Assembly (NCBI RefSeq): GCF_943912325.1
Contig: NZ_CALTTX010000036.1
Span: forward strand, 1 to 25,719
Direction: 5' to 3'
From: an uncultured Microbacterium sp.
GTDB lineage: Bacteria; Actinomycetota; Actinomycetes; Actinomycetales; Microbacteriaceae
Length of the DNA stretch: 25,719 nt
The first letter of the stretch is position 1; each line of letters opens with the position of its first letter. A model generated the notes under the pieces. That model ran no database searches. It was not told where the DNA came from and saw only the letters and a program-made list of their open reading frames with translations. A program made the position numbers and the translations under genes. Of the stretch, positions 1 to 7,026 are shown piece after piece.

Positions 1-22
1 CTCGCGCTCGAGGCGCCGGTGC

Positions 23-2983
23 TCAGGGCGCGGGCGTCGCCGAGGGGCTCGGCGACGCCGAGGCCGCCTGCTCGCCCGTCAGGGCCAGCAGCTGGTCGAT
101 GATCGAGGTCAGCTCAGCATCCTTCGCGCCGTACGTCGCCCAGTCCCCCGCCTTCATGGCGGTGTCACGGTCGACCATGACGGTCTTGGCCTGCTGCAGC
201 AACTGCTGCACCTGCGCGTCGGTGTCGCCCGTGCCCGACGATGGCGGGGTCGTCCCCGAACCGTCGCTCGGCGTGACATCCCCATCACCCGCGCTCGCGC
301 CGGAGTCGCCGCCGAAGAGCACGTCGAGCGCGTCTTGCAGGGTGTCTTCGAAAGCGAGCTTGTCGCCGAAGGCGACGAGCACCTTGCGCAACTGCGGCAG
401 CTGCGTGCCCGACGAGGCCTGCACGAACACGGGCTGCACGTAGAGGAAACCACCACCGACGGGCAGCGTCAGCAGGTTGCCGTTGAGCACTTGCGACTGC
501 CCGATCGTCAGCACGTTGAGCTTCTCCGACACGCTCGGGTCAGACCCGAATCGGTTCTGCACCTGGCCCGGACCGGGCACCGTCGTATCGGCCGAGATCA
601 CGAGCATCCGCAATTTGCCATAGTCGGCACCCTTGACGCCCGCCTGATTCCCGGCATCCGAATCCACCGCCAGATAACCCGTCAAGATGTTGCGCGCGTC
701 GACGCCCGTTCCCTGCGGAATGAACGAGGTGAACATCGAGAAGGTCGCGGCGTCTTGCCCGGGCATCTTCATCGAGAGGTAGTACGGCGGCTGCAGCGTG
801 CGGTTGGTCACGGGGTCGTTCGGGGTCTGCCAGCGGTTGTCGGCCTGGTAGAACGACTGCGCGTCATCGACGTGGTACTGCGTGAGCAGCGAGCGCTGCA
901 CCTTGAACAGATCGGTCGGGTAGCGCACGTGGCTCATGAGGTCGGCCGACATGTCGCTCATCGGCTTGACCGTGTTTGAGTAGACCTTGCTCCACGTCTG
1001 CAGCACGGGGTCGGTGTCGTCCCACGAATAGAGCGTGACCGATCCGTCGTACGCGTCGACCGTGGCCTTGACCGAGTTGCGGATGTAGTTGATGTTGTCG
1101 ATCGCGTAACGCGGCGACGGCTCGGTCGTGTCTGCGGTCGCCGACTCGAGGCTCACGGTGCGCGCGTAGGGGTAGGTCGACGACGTCGTGTACCCATCGA
1201 CGATCCACACGATCCGCCCATCGACGACCGAGGGGTAGGGGTCTTTGTCGAGCACGAGATACGGCGCGGCCGCCTGCACACGGTCGGCCGGGTTGCGGTC
1301 GTAGAGGATCTGCGACTTGTCGTTGACGTTGTCGGACAGCAGGATGTCGGTCGACTGGAACTTGATCGCATAGAGCAGCTTGGTGAACCAGTTGCCGATC
1401 GAGGGTCCGCCGTCGCCCGCGAAGGTCGTCTTGGTCTCGTTCGCGCCGTCGGTGCCGCGCGGGTAGTCGAGCTCGACCGGGTCGGCACCCTCGGGCGCGC
1501 CGACGATCGAGTACTCGGGCGAGTTCTCGCCGAAGTACACGCGCGGCTCGAACTTCTCACCGCTCGAAAGGAACCCCGTCGCGGGGATCCCCTGCTCGAT
1601 GAAGACCGGGTTGCCGTCGGCCGTGCGCTCGTTGCCCTTCGCGACGACGAGCCCGTAGCCGTGCGTGTAGACGGTCGTGCGGTTGACCCACGAGGGGTTG
1701 TCGAGGTTGTTCACGTTGATATCGCGCACCGACACGACGGCATCTTGCGTCTTGCCATCGATCTGGTAGCGGTCGACGTCGAGCGTCTGCGAGAACTGAT
1801 AGTAGGGACGGAACTGTTCAAGCTGGCGGACGGTGGGACCGATGATCGCGGGGTCCATGAGGCGAATGGATGCCGTCGTGTCGGCGTCCGCGCGCAACTG
1901 CCCGGGTTCGGCCGTGGTCTCGGCTCGCGTCTCGGTCTTTTCGAGCCCGTCGATCCCGTAGGCCGCCTTCGTGCCGTCGAGTCCGCGCTGAATGTACGTG
2001 CGCTCGAGGGCCTGCTGGTTGGGCGTGACCTGGAACTGCTGGATGCCCCACGGGTACGCGACCCCGAGTACGAGGGCCGCGACGATGAGCAGGCCGGTGC
2101 CGACGAGCGGCAGGCGCCAGCGGCCGATGACGGCCGTGACGAAGAAGAGGATCGCGACGAGCGCGGCGATCGCGGCGAGGATCTGCTGACCGGGGATGAC
2201 GGCGTTGACGCCCGCGTAGCCGGGGCCCGTGACGTTCGAGAGGCTGCCCTGCTCGGAGAGCGTCTTGTAGCGGTCGACCCACAGGCTCACGGCCTGCACG
2301 GCGATGTAGAGACCGGCGGTCACGGCGAGCTGGATGCGCGCGGGCTTCGAGATGCGCAGCTCCCAGCGGCCGCCGTCGCGCTGCCCCGCGCGCACCGAGC
2401 CGTAGAGGTAGCTGACGACGGCGGTCACGACGAGCGCGATCAGCAGCACGGCCGAGGCGAAACCGAGAAGCCCCGAGTAGAAGGGCAGGGCGAAGAGGTA
2501 GAAGCCCGTGTCGAGCCCGAACTGCGGATCGGTGACCTGCGTCGAGACGCCGTTGAACCACTCCCACACGGTCTGCCACTGGCTCGCCGTCGTGAAGCCG
2601 GCGAAGAAGCCGAAGAAGATCGGGATGCCCCACATGCCGAGACGCCGAAGCGGTTCGATGACCTCTTGGTAGCGGTCGAGCTGGCTCGAGAGGCGCACGT
2701 AGACGGGCCGCAAGCGGTAGGCCAGTTGGATCACGAGCCAGAGCGGCAGCGCCATGCCGAGGAACCCGACGAGGAACATCACACCGACGCCCGCCCACTG
2801 CGTGAGCAGAACGTTCTCGTAGCCGAGCTGGTTGTACCAGAGCCACTGCGTGTAGAGGTTCGCGAACGCGAAGAACGCCACCAGCAGGGCGACGATCACG
2901 ATGATCGAGATCGTGGCAACCTTGCGGGTCGTGCTCACGGGCGGACGGGCGGGCTGAGGCTTCGGCGCAGAAGTCGACGTCAC
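23..2983 (-). CDS. UPF0182 family 7-TM membrane protein
   Basis: This 986-aa protein belongs to the UPF0182 family (M. tuberculosis Rv3193c type), whose function is unknown. About seven hydrophobic segments are visible in the first third (roughly residues 22-46, 66-89, 119-137, 161-195, 218-239, 262-286, 292-318). They are followed by a large hydrophilic domain of about 550 residues, then a Gly/Ser/Thr/Asp-rich linker (about 900-930) and a short helical C-terminus. Length and layout match the family. The GTG at 2983 is chosen because a -10-like TAGGAT ends exactly 6 nt upstream, as in a leaderless transcript. AGGA within the same stretch could alternatively serve as a ribosome binding site. 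The gene lies downstream of the PDZ/Lon-like protease, the same neighbour as in mycobacteria. Family assignment is confident; no role is proposed. Confidence 0.95.
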   Translation of the reverse strand: MTSTSAPKPQPARPPVSTTRKVATISIIVIVALLVAFFAFANLYTQWLWYNQLGYENVLLTQWAGVGVMFLVGFLGMALPLWLVIQLAYRLRPVYVRLSSQLDRYQEVIEPLRRLGMWGIPIFFGFFAGFTTASQWQTVWEWFNGVSTQVTDPQFGLDTGFYLFALPFYSGLLGFASAVLLIALVVTAVVSYLYGSVRAGQRDGGRWELRISKPARIQLAVTAGLYIAVQAVSLWVDRYKTLSEQGSLSNVTGPGYAGVNAVIPGQQILAAIAALVAILFFVTAVIGRWRLPLVGTGLLIVAALVLGVAYPWGIQQFQVTPNQQALERTYIQRGLDGTKAAYGIDGLEKTETRAETTAEPGQLRADADTTASIRLMDPAIIGPTVRQLEQFRPYYQFSQTLDVDRYQIDGKTQDAVVSVRDINVNNLDNPSWVNRTTVYTHGYGLVVAKGNERTADGNPVFIEQGIPATGFLSSGEKFEPRVYFGENSPEYSIVGAPEGADPVELDYPRGTDGANETKTTFAGDGGPSIGNWFTKLLYAIKFQSTDILLSDNVNDKSQILYDRNPADRVQAAAPYLVLDKDPYPSVVDGRIVWIVDGYTTSSTYPYARTVSLESATADTTEPSPRYAIDNINYIRNSVKATVDAYDGSVTLYSWDDTDPVLQTWSKVYSNTVKPMSDMSADLMSHVRYPTDLFKVQRSLLTQYHVDDAQSFYQADNRWQTPNDPVTNRTLQPPYYLSMKMPGQDAATFSMFTSFIPQGTGVDARNILTGYLAVDSDAGNQAGVKGADYGKLRMLVISADTTVPGPGQVQNRFGSDPSVSEKLNVLTIGQSQVLNGNLLTLPVGGGFLYVQPVFVQASSGTQLPQLRKVLVAFGDKLAFEDTLQDALDVLFGGDSGASAGDGDVTPSDGSGTTPPSSGTGDTDAQVQQLLQQAKTVMVDRDTAMKAGDWATYGAKDAELTSIIDQLLALTGEQAASASPSPSATPAP

Positions 2984-2989
2984 CCTCTG

Positions 2990-2995
2990 ATCCTA
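2990..2995 (-). promoter_or_regulatory. Predicted -10 box of a leaderless UPF0182 transcript
   Basis: On the minus strand TAGGAT is followed by 6 nt and then the GTG start at 2983. This fits the actinobacterial leaderless pattern (TANNNT, 6-7 nt, RTG). No good -35 hexamer is seen; the -35 zone falls inside the inverted repeat at 3003-3038. Confidence 0.5.
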
Positions 2996-3002
2996 GGCCG
3001 GG

Positions 3003-3038
3003 GTTACTGGGCAGGCTCTGGACGTCTGCCCACGTAAC
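3003..3038 (-). promoter_or_regulatory. 12-bp inverted repeat over the UPF0182 -35 region
   Basis: GTTAC (3003-3007) plus TGGGCAG (3008-3014) pairs with CTGCCCA (3026-3032) plus GTAAC (3034-3038). This gives 12 pairs with a single bulged base and an 11-nt loop. It lies between the protease gene and the UPF0182 gene and covers the expected -35 zone of the UPF0182 promoter, so it reads best as an operator or attenuator. GCCCAGT at 3039-3045 can compete for the same arm by pairing with ACTGGGC at 3006-3012. No T-run follows on the minus strand, which argues against a simple intrinsic terminator. Confidence 0.5.
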
Positions 3039-3070
3039 GCCCAGTGAATGGCGCTCCCGACGGAGGCGTG

Positions 3071-4234
3071 TCAGCCGGCGGTGCAGGTGGGCAGAGCATC
3101 GAGGTCGCCGCCATCGCGGATCGTCTCGAGCACCTTCAGCGAGTCATCGAGGGTCGAAACCGAGAAGACACGGATGCCGCTCGGCACATGCCCGACGACC
3201 TCGTCGCAGTTCGACGCGGGAGCCAAGAAATCGGTCGCACCCGCATCGCGCGCGCCGTAGAGCTTTTGCCGGATCCCACCGATCGCGCCGACGTTGCCCT
3301 CGCCGTCGATCGTGCCGGTGCCCGCGATCTTGGTGCCGCCCGTCAGGTCGCCCTCCGTGAGGGTGTCGATGATGCCGAGCGCGAACATCTGTCCGGCGCT
3401 CGGACCCCCGACGTTGTCGAGCTGGATCTGCACCCTCACGGGGAAGGTGTACTGCGGCAGGATCGAAACGCCGATCTGCCACGCCCCGTTCCCGTCGTCG
3501 CCGCCCTTCTCGGCGAACGTCGGAGTCGCCTCGACCGTCATCGCCTGACCGCCGCGCTCGATGCCGAGGGTCATCGGCTTGCCCGCCGACTTCTGCACTT
3601 GCGCCCGCAACTGCGAAATGTACGGCACCGCAACGCCGTCGGCCGTGCGGATGATGTCGTCCTTCTCGAGCACGCCGGTCGCGGGCGAGTTCTCGGGCAG
3701 CGAATACACCGAGAGCCGCGCATCGATGTCGTAGCCGAGGTGAGAGAGGGCCGCAGCCGTGGCATCCTGTTGCGAATTCGTCATCAGTTGCGCGTTCTCT
3801 TCGTTGCGCTCCTCGGTCGTCGTGCCCGACGGATAGACCTGTGACATCGGCACGACGGCGCGCGACGGGTCGAACCACGCCTGCACGAGGTCGAACCATG
3901 ATGGCGTGCGGTCGGGGTTGCCCGTAACGGTCACCGTCAGCAGATCGAGCGTGCCCGTCGACGGGTACGTCGGGGCGCCATCGACCGAGATCAGCGGCAC
4001 CGTGTCGCCTTGGGCGTTCTTGACCTCGCCGAGCGTGTTGAACACGGGCCCGGGGTTCTCGATGACGTACCCGGTCGGCAAGAACGTCAGCGCGGCAAGC
4101 CCCGCGAGTGCCACCGCGAGCGCGCCGATGCCCCACCGCGTGCGCCGCGAGGGCCGGCGACGCTCGGGCTCGGCATCCGTCGCTTCCGTCGCGTTCGTCG
4201 CGGTGAACGGAGCATCGGGATCGAACAGGCTCAC
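3071..4234 (-). CDS. Membrane-anchored PDZ and Lon-like (S16) serine protease
   Basis: This 387-aa protein has a basic N-terminus, one membrane segment (about 34-58), a PDZ domain (about 174-238) and a C-terminal Lon-type S16 protease domain. The Ser-Lys catalytic dyad is visible as S279 in GGPSAG and K324 in IGGIRQKLYGA. It belongs to the YlbL/Rv3194c type: a membrane-tethered protease expected to act outside the cytoplasm, with PDZ-mediated substrate choice. Its substrate here is unknown. The frame is open 12 codons further upstream, but GTG 4234 is preferred because AGAGGA sits about 5 nt before it. It is divergent from the Zincin_2 gene (120-bp gap) and upstream of UPF0182 on the same strand. 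The family call is firm; physiological substrates cannot be read from sequence. Confidence 0.93.
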   Translation of the reverse strand: MSLFDPDAPFTATNATEATDAEPERRRPSRRTRWGIGALAVALAGLAALTFLPTGYVIENPGPVFNTLGEVKNAQGDTVPLISVDGAPTYPSTGTLDLLTVTVTGNPDRTPSWFDLVQAWFDPSRAVVPMSQVYPSGTTTEERNEENAQLMTNSQQDATAAALSHLGYDIDARLSVYSLPENSPATGVLEKDDIIRTADGVAVPYISQLRAQVQKSAGKPMTLGIERGGQAMTVEATPTFAEKGGDDGNGAWQIGVSILPQYTFPVRVQIQLDNVGGPSAGQMFALGIIDTLTEGDLTGGTKIAGTGTIDGEGNVGAIGGIRQKLYGARDAGATDFLAPASNCDEVVGHVPSGIRVFSVSTLDDSLKVLETIRDGGDLDALPTCTAG

Positions 4235-4310
4235 GGGATCCTCTCGTGCCCGTTCGCGGCGGGCGTACACGCATCGGCCCCGCGCAGGCGTGCGCTCGGG
4301 GGATGCCCAT

Positions 4311-4346
4311 TAGCGTAGAACCACCGATGCGAGCATGGCTGGGAGG
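4311..4346 (+). promoter_or_regulatory. Candidate promoter and ribosome binding site of the Zincin_2 gene
   Basis: TAGCGT at 4311-4316 resembles a -10 box, giving a predicted transcription start near 4323. GGGAGG at 4341-4346 lies 8 nt before ATG 4355, so unlike many neighbours this gene appears to have a short leader with a Shine-Dalgarno sequence. On the opposite strand TACGCT overlaps the same bases and could serve the divergent protease gene. An 8-bp inverted repeat (CGCATCGG 4270-4277, CCGATGCG 4324-4331) flanks the region. Confidence 0.4.
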
Positions 4347-4354
4347 CCGCCCAC

Positions 4355-5887
4355 ATGGCTGAGAACACCGACCCCGAGCGCCCCGACGACGCCCCGGATT
4401 TCGCGGAGCTGCTGCGCCGACTGATCGGCGGCGGACTGCCCGAGGGGTCACTTCCCGACGGCATCGACCCGTCGATGTTTCCCGGTGCCACCGGCGGGCT
4501 CTTCCCGGGTGCGTCGGGAGGCTCGTTCGATGCGGCCGAGTTCGAGCGGTTGACGGGCATGAAGCTCGACCCCGCGATGATGGCGGCCGCGATGGCGCAA
4601 CTGCAGCGCGCGTTCCAGGGCGACGGCGGGCTCGACTGGAGTGTCGCCTCACAGCGCGCGCGGCAGCTCGCGGGCGAGCAGGGCCTGTCGGTCACCGATG
4701 ACCAGCAGCGCGAGACGAGCCAGGCGTTCACGCTGGCCGCGCTCTGGCTCGGCGAAGCAACGACCGTGTCGGAGCTCGCCGAACCGGGCCGCGCGATCTC
4801 GCGTGAACGCTTCGTCGAGCTGACGATGCCCGTGTGGCAAGAGCTCGCCGAACCCGTCGCGACGAGCATCGCCGACGCTCTGACGGGCGCGCTCGCCGAG
4901 CAGACGCCCGAAGAGCTGCAGCAGATGATTCAGGGCGCGGGTCGCGTCATGCGCACGATCGGCGGCTCGCTGTTCGCCGCGCAGCTCGGGCAGGTGATCG
5001 GTTCGCTCTCGCGCGAGGTGCTCTCGGGCGGCGAAGTCGGAATCCCCGTCATGCCGGTCGGCGAAGCGGCGCTGCTGCCGCAAAACCTCGCTTCCCTGGC
5101 TGGCGAACTCGAGGTCGAGCCCGATCAACTCGCGCTCTACCTCGCGGTGCGCGAACTCGCGCACGCGCGGCTGTTCCGGCACGCCAAGTGGCTGCGCCTG
5201 CACGTCATTTCGCAAGTGCGCGACTACGCGCGCGGTATCAGCGTCGACACGTCGGCGATCGAAGACCTCGCGGGGCGTTTCGACCCCCAGCATCCCGAAG
5301 AACTGCGCTCGATGATCGAATCGGGCGCGCTGCTCCCCCGCAACTCCGAGACGCAACTGCAGGCGCTCGCGCGGCTTGAGACGTTGCTCGCGACGATCGA
5401 GGGCTGGGTCGATGTCGTGACGGAGGATGCCACGGCGAGACTCCCCCGCGCTTCGGCGATCGCCGAGTCGATCCGCCGCCGCCGCGCGACCGGCGGGCCC
5501 GCCGAGCAGGCGCTCGGCTCGCTCGTCGGGCTCGAACTGCGCCCGCGGCGCTTGCGCGAAGCGGCGAAGATGTGGCGCGCGCTGACCGATGCCGTCGGGA
5601 TTGAGGCGCGCGACGCGCTGTGGGACTACCCCGACTTCTTGCCGACGAGCGCCGACATCGATGAGCCGGGCGCGCTCATCGCGCGCGTGCTCGACCGCCG
5701 CCGCGACGAAAGCGACGGCGCGAGCGCGCCGCTCGATGAGATCGACGAAGCAATCATGCGGATCCTCGCGGGTGAGGAGCCGAGCGCGGAACCGAGCGCA
5801 GGCGACGAGTCCGGCACGGTAGACGAGCCCGGCACGGGCGACGATGAAGACCGGCCCGGCGCCGGGGGCACCGAAGAAAAGCACTGA
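4355..5887 (+). CDS. Zinc-dependent metalloprotease-like protein (Zincin_2, DUF2342)
   Basis: This 510-aa cytosolic protein is of the Zincin_2/DUF2342 family (Rv3195 type), widespread in actinobacteria and biochemically uncharacterised. The N-terminal third has the Gly/Pro/Met-rich stretch usual in the family (about 25-70). The family signature is around residues 264-275 (VRELAHARLF), where R266-E267-x-x-H270 stands in for a classic HExxH, so the first zinc histidine is not canonical. The C-terminal 50 residues are an acidic, low-complexity tail. A GGGAGG ribosome binding site 8 nt upstream supports ATG 4355. The TOMM-like gene follows after 140 bp, the same pairing as in mycobacteria. Peptidase activity is inferred from family naming only. 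Confidence 0.9.
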   Translation: MAENTDPERPDDAPDFAELLRRLIGGGLPEGSLPDGIDPSMFPGATGGLFPGASGGSFDAAEFERLTGMKLDPAMMAAAMAQLQRAFQGDGGLDWSVASQRARQLAGEQGLSVTDDQQRETSQAFTLAALWLGEATTVSELAEPGRAISRERFVELTMPVWQELAEPVATSIADALTGALAEQTPEELQQMIQGAGRVMRTIGGSLFAAQLGQVIGSLSREVLSGGEVGIPVMPVGEAALLPQNLASLAGELEVEPDQLALYLAVRELAHARLFRHAKWLRLHVISQVRDYARGISVDTSAIEDLAGRFDPQHPEELRSMIESGALLPRNSETQLQALARLETLLATIEGWVDVVTEDATARLPRASAIAESIRRRRATGGPAEQALGSLVGLELRPRRLREAAKMWRALTDAVGIEARDALWDYPDFLPTSADIDEPGALIARVLDRRRDESDGASAPLDEIDEAIMRILAGEEPSAEPSAGDESGTVDEPGTGDDEDRPGAGGTEEKH

Positions 5888-5951
5888 CGGGGCGGTCTGG
5901 CTCAACACCGGGCGACCACGGCGCGCCTACCCGTGCGCAGCGCGCGCTCCG

Positions 5952-5991
5952 TTCTCCACAGGCCCGCGCGCTGAGCTCGCGCTGTGGAAAA
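5952..5991. promoter_or_regulatory. Inverted repeat of two DnaA-box-like sequences
   Basis: TTCTCCACAG (5952-5961) and CTGTGGAAAA (5982-5991) form an inverted repeat with one mismatch in ten positions, separated by 20 nt. Each arm is one base away from the DnaA box TTATCCACA. The element ends 36 nt upstream of the predicted leaderless start of the TOMM-like gene, a usual place for a regulator. Origin function is unlikely because no dnaA/dnaN genes or AT-rich unwinding region are present. Confidence 0.4.
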
Positions 5992-6015
5992 CGCGAAACC
6001 ACGTGGCATCCGTCG

Positions 6016-6021
6016 CACAAT
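6016..6021 (+). promoter_or_regulatory. Predicted -10 box of a leaderless TOMM-like transcript
   Basis: CACAAT matches the -10 consensus TATAAT at four of six positions and lies exactly 6 nt before ATG 6028. No Shine-Dalgarno sequence is seen. The first base deviates from TANNNT, so the call is tentative. Confidence 0.35.
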
Positions 6022-6027
6022 CGGGTC

Positions 6028-7026
6028 ATGACCGTCATGCTCCGCCTCGACCCCGACCGCCCGCCGCTGTGGCGCGATCACGACCAACTGCAGTTCGGCG
6101 TGACCGCCGATGTGATCGTCGAACCGGTCACGGCGTGGCAGCAACGCCTGCTGTTCGAGCTCGAGCGGGGCATCAGCGAGTCGGGCCTCGACGCGCTCGC
6201 CGAGCAGTGGCGCATGCACCCGCGCGTGCTGCGGGCGTTCGTCACCGAGCTCGGACCGATCGTGCGCCGCAGCTTCGCCGACGGCATCTCGCGCGCGTTG
6301 CGCGTCGCGGTGTTCCTCGCGCGGAGCGAGGCGAGTGAGGACGGCCCAGCGAGCGACGGCGCAGGGGTTGGGCACGAAGATGCGCCCGCATCCGACGTCG
6401 CGACCGAGCGCGAGGGTGCGCCCGAACTTTCACCTGCGGCACCGCCTGATCTCACGCGACTGCTGCTCGCCGCGATCGGCGGCGACCGCGAGCGCTTCGT
6501 GCTCGTCGAGCGCGACACCGCTCTCGATGAGATCGACGTGGCCGTCGTGATCGCCGATGGAGCGCTCGATCCGACCGAACTCGCCCCCCTCGTCGGGGCC
6601 GACGTGCCGCACCTGCCGGTCGTCCCGCGACCCGGCGGCGTCGACGTGGGGCCGCTGGTCGTGCCGGGCGAGTCAGCGTGCTTCTCGTGCGTCGAGTTGG
6701 AGCGCAGCGAGCGGGATGCCGCGTGGCCTGCGATCGCCGATCAGTTGCGCGAAGCCCGCCCGAGGCCGCTGCCGACCGAACGCGCGCTGCGCGCCGCCGC
6801 GGCGGCCCTCGACCTGCTCGATGAGGCCTGGCGCGGCCGTACGACGGGAGCTGTGATCACGATCGAGCGCGAGACGCGGGCGCGGGTCGTCCCGCCGCAC
6901 GCGGCGTGCGGATGCCGAGCTCCGCAACGAAGCGCGAGCGCTCCCGCGGCGTCCGCCGCGGAGCACGCGGATCGGCCTGTGCGGACTCTGCCCACGACAG
7001 AGCGAGCTCACGCCGTGCCCGCGTGA
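6028..7026 (+). CDS. Orphan TOMM cyclodehydratase-partner-like protein (E1/ThiF-related)
   Basis: This 332-aa protein resembles actinobacterial Rv3196-type proteins annotated as ThiF-like or TOMM precursor leader-binding proteins. The recognisable core is residues 203-240, where GPLVVPGESACFSCVELER carries C218-x2-C221 followed by a Trp/Gln-Leu pattern. A second pair, C294-x-C296 in HAACGC, sits near the end. The two pairs together would make a zinc site typical of E1-like folds. Residues 100-140 form a low-complexity linker. No YcaO gene, precursor peptide or dehydrogenase is nearby, so a role in azoline peptide synthesis is not supported. Its neighbour is the Zincin_2 gene. The 3' end overlaps the convergent uvrD2-like gene by 170 bp; since HAACGC lies inside the overlap, this end looks real. 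Confidence 0.8.
   Translation: MTVMLRLDPDRPPLWRDHDQLQFGVTADVIVEPVTAWQQRLLFELERGISESGLDALAEQWRMHPRVLRAFVTELGPIVRRSFADGISRALRVAVFLARSEASEDGPASDGAGVGHEDAPASDVATEREGAPELSPAAPPDLTRLLLAAIGGDRERFVLVERDTALDEIDVAVVIADGALDPTELAPLVGADVPHLPVVPRPGGVDVGPLVVPGESACFSCVELERSERDAAWPAIADQLREARPRPLPTERALRAAAAALDLLDEAWRGRTTGAVITIERETRARVVPPHAACGCRAPQRSASAPAASAAEHADRPVRTLPTTERAHAVPA

Noticed and set aside
1661..3037. Long plus-strand open frame opposite UPF0182, and similar ones at 335-979, 13670-15295 and 15400-18126
   Set aside because: They are antisense to clear, motif-rich genes, have Arg/His/Asp-rich compositions typical of shadow frames at high GC, and show no recognisable domain.
4270..4331. 8-bp inverted repeat CGCATCGG/CCGATGCG as an operator
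   Set aside because: The arms are 46 nt apart and pairing does not extend; a repeat this short is expected fairly often by chance in a GC-rich gap. Kept only as a note in the promoter entry.
4327..4362. 11-residue upstream ORF overlapping the Zincin_2 start
   Set aside because: No ribosome binding site of its own and no conserved feature; the overlap is most likely chance.
5952..5991. Chromosomal replication origin
   Set aside because: Only two DnaA-like boxes, no AT-rich unwinding region and no dnaA, dnaN or parAB genes.
6028..7026. Part of a TOMM (azoline peptide) biosynthetic cluster
   Set aside because: No YcaO cyclodehydratase, precursor peptide or dehydrogenase lies in the window; the gene is a conserved core gene.
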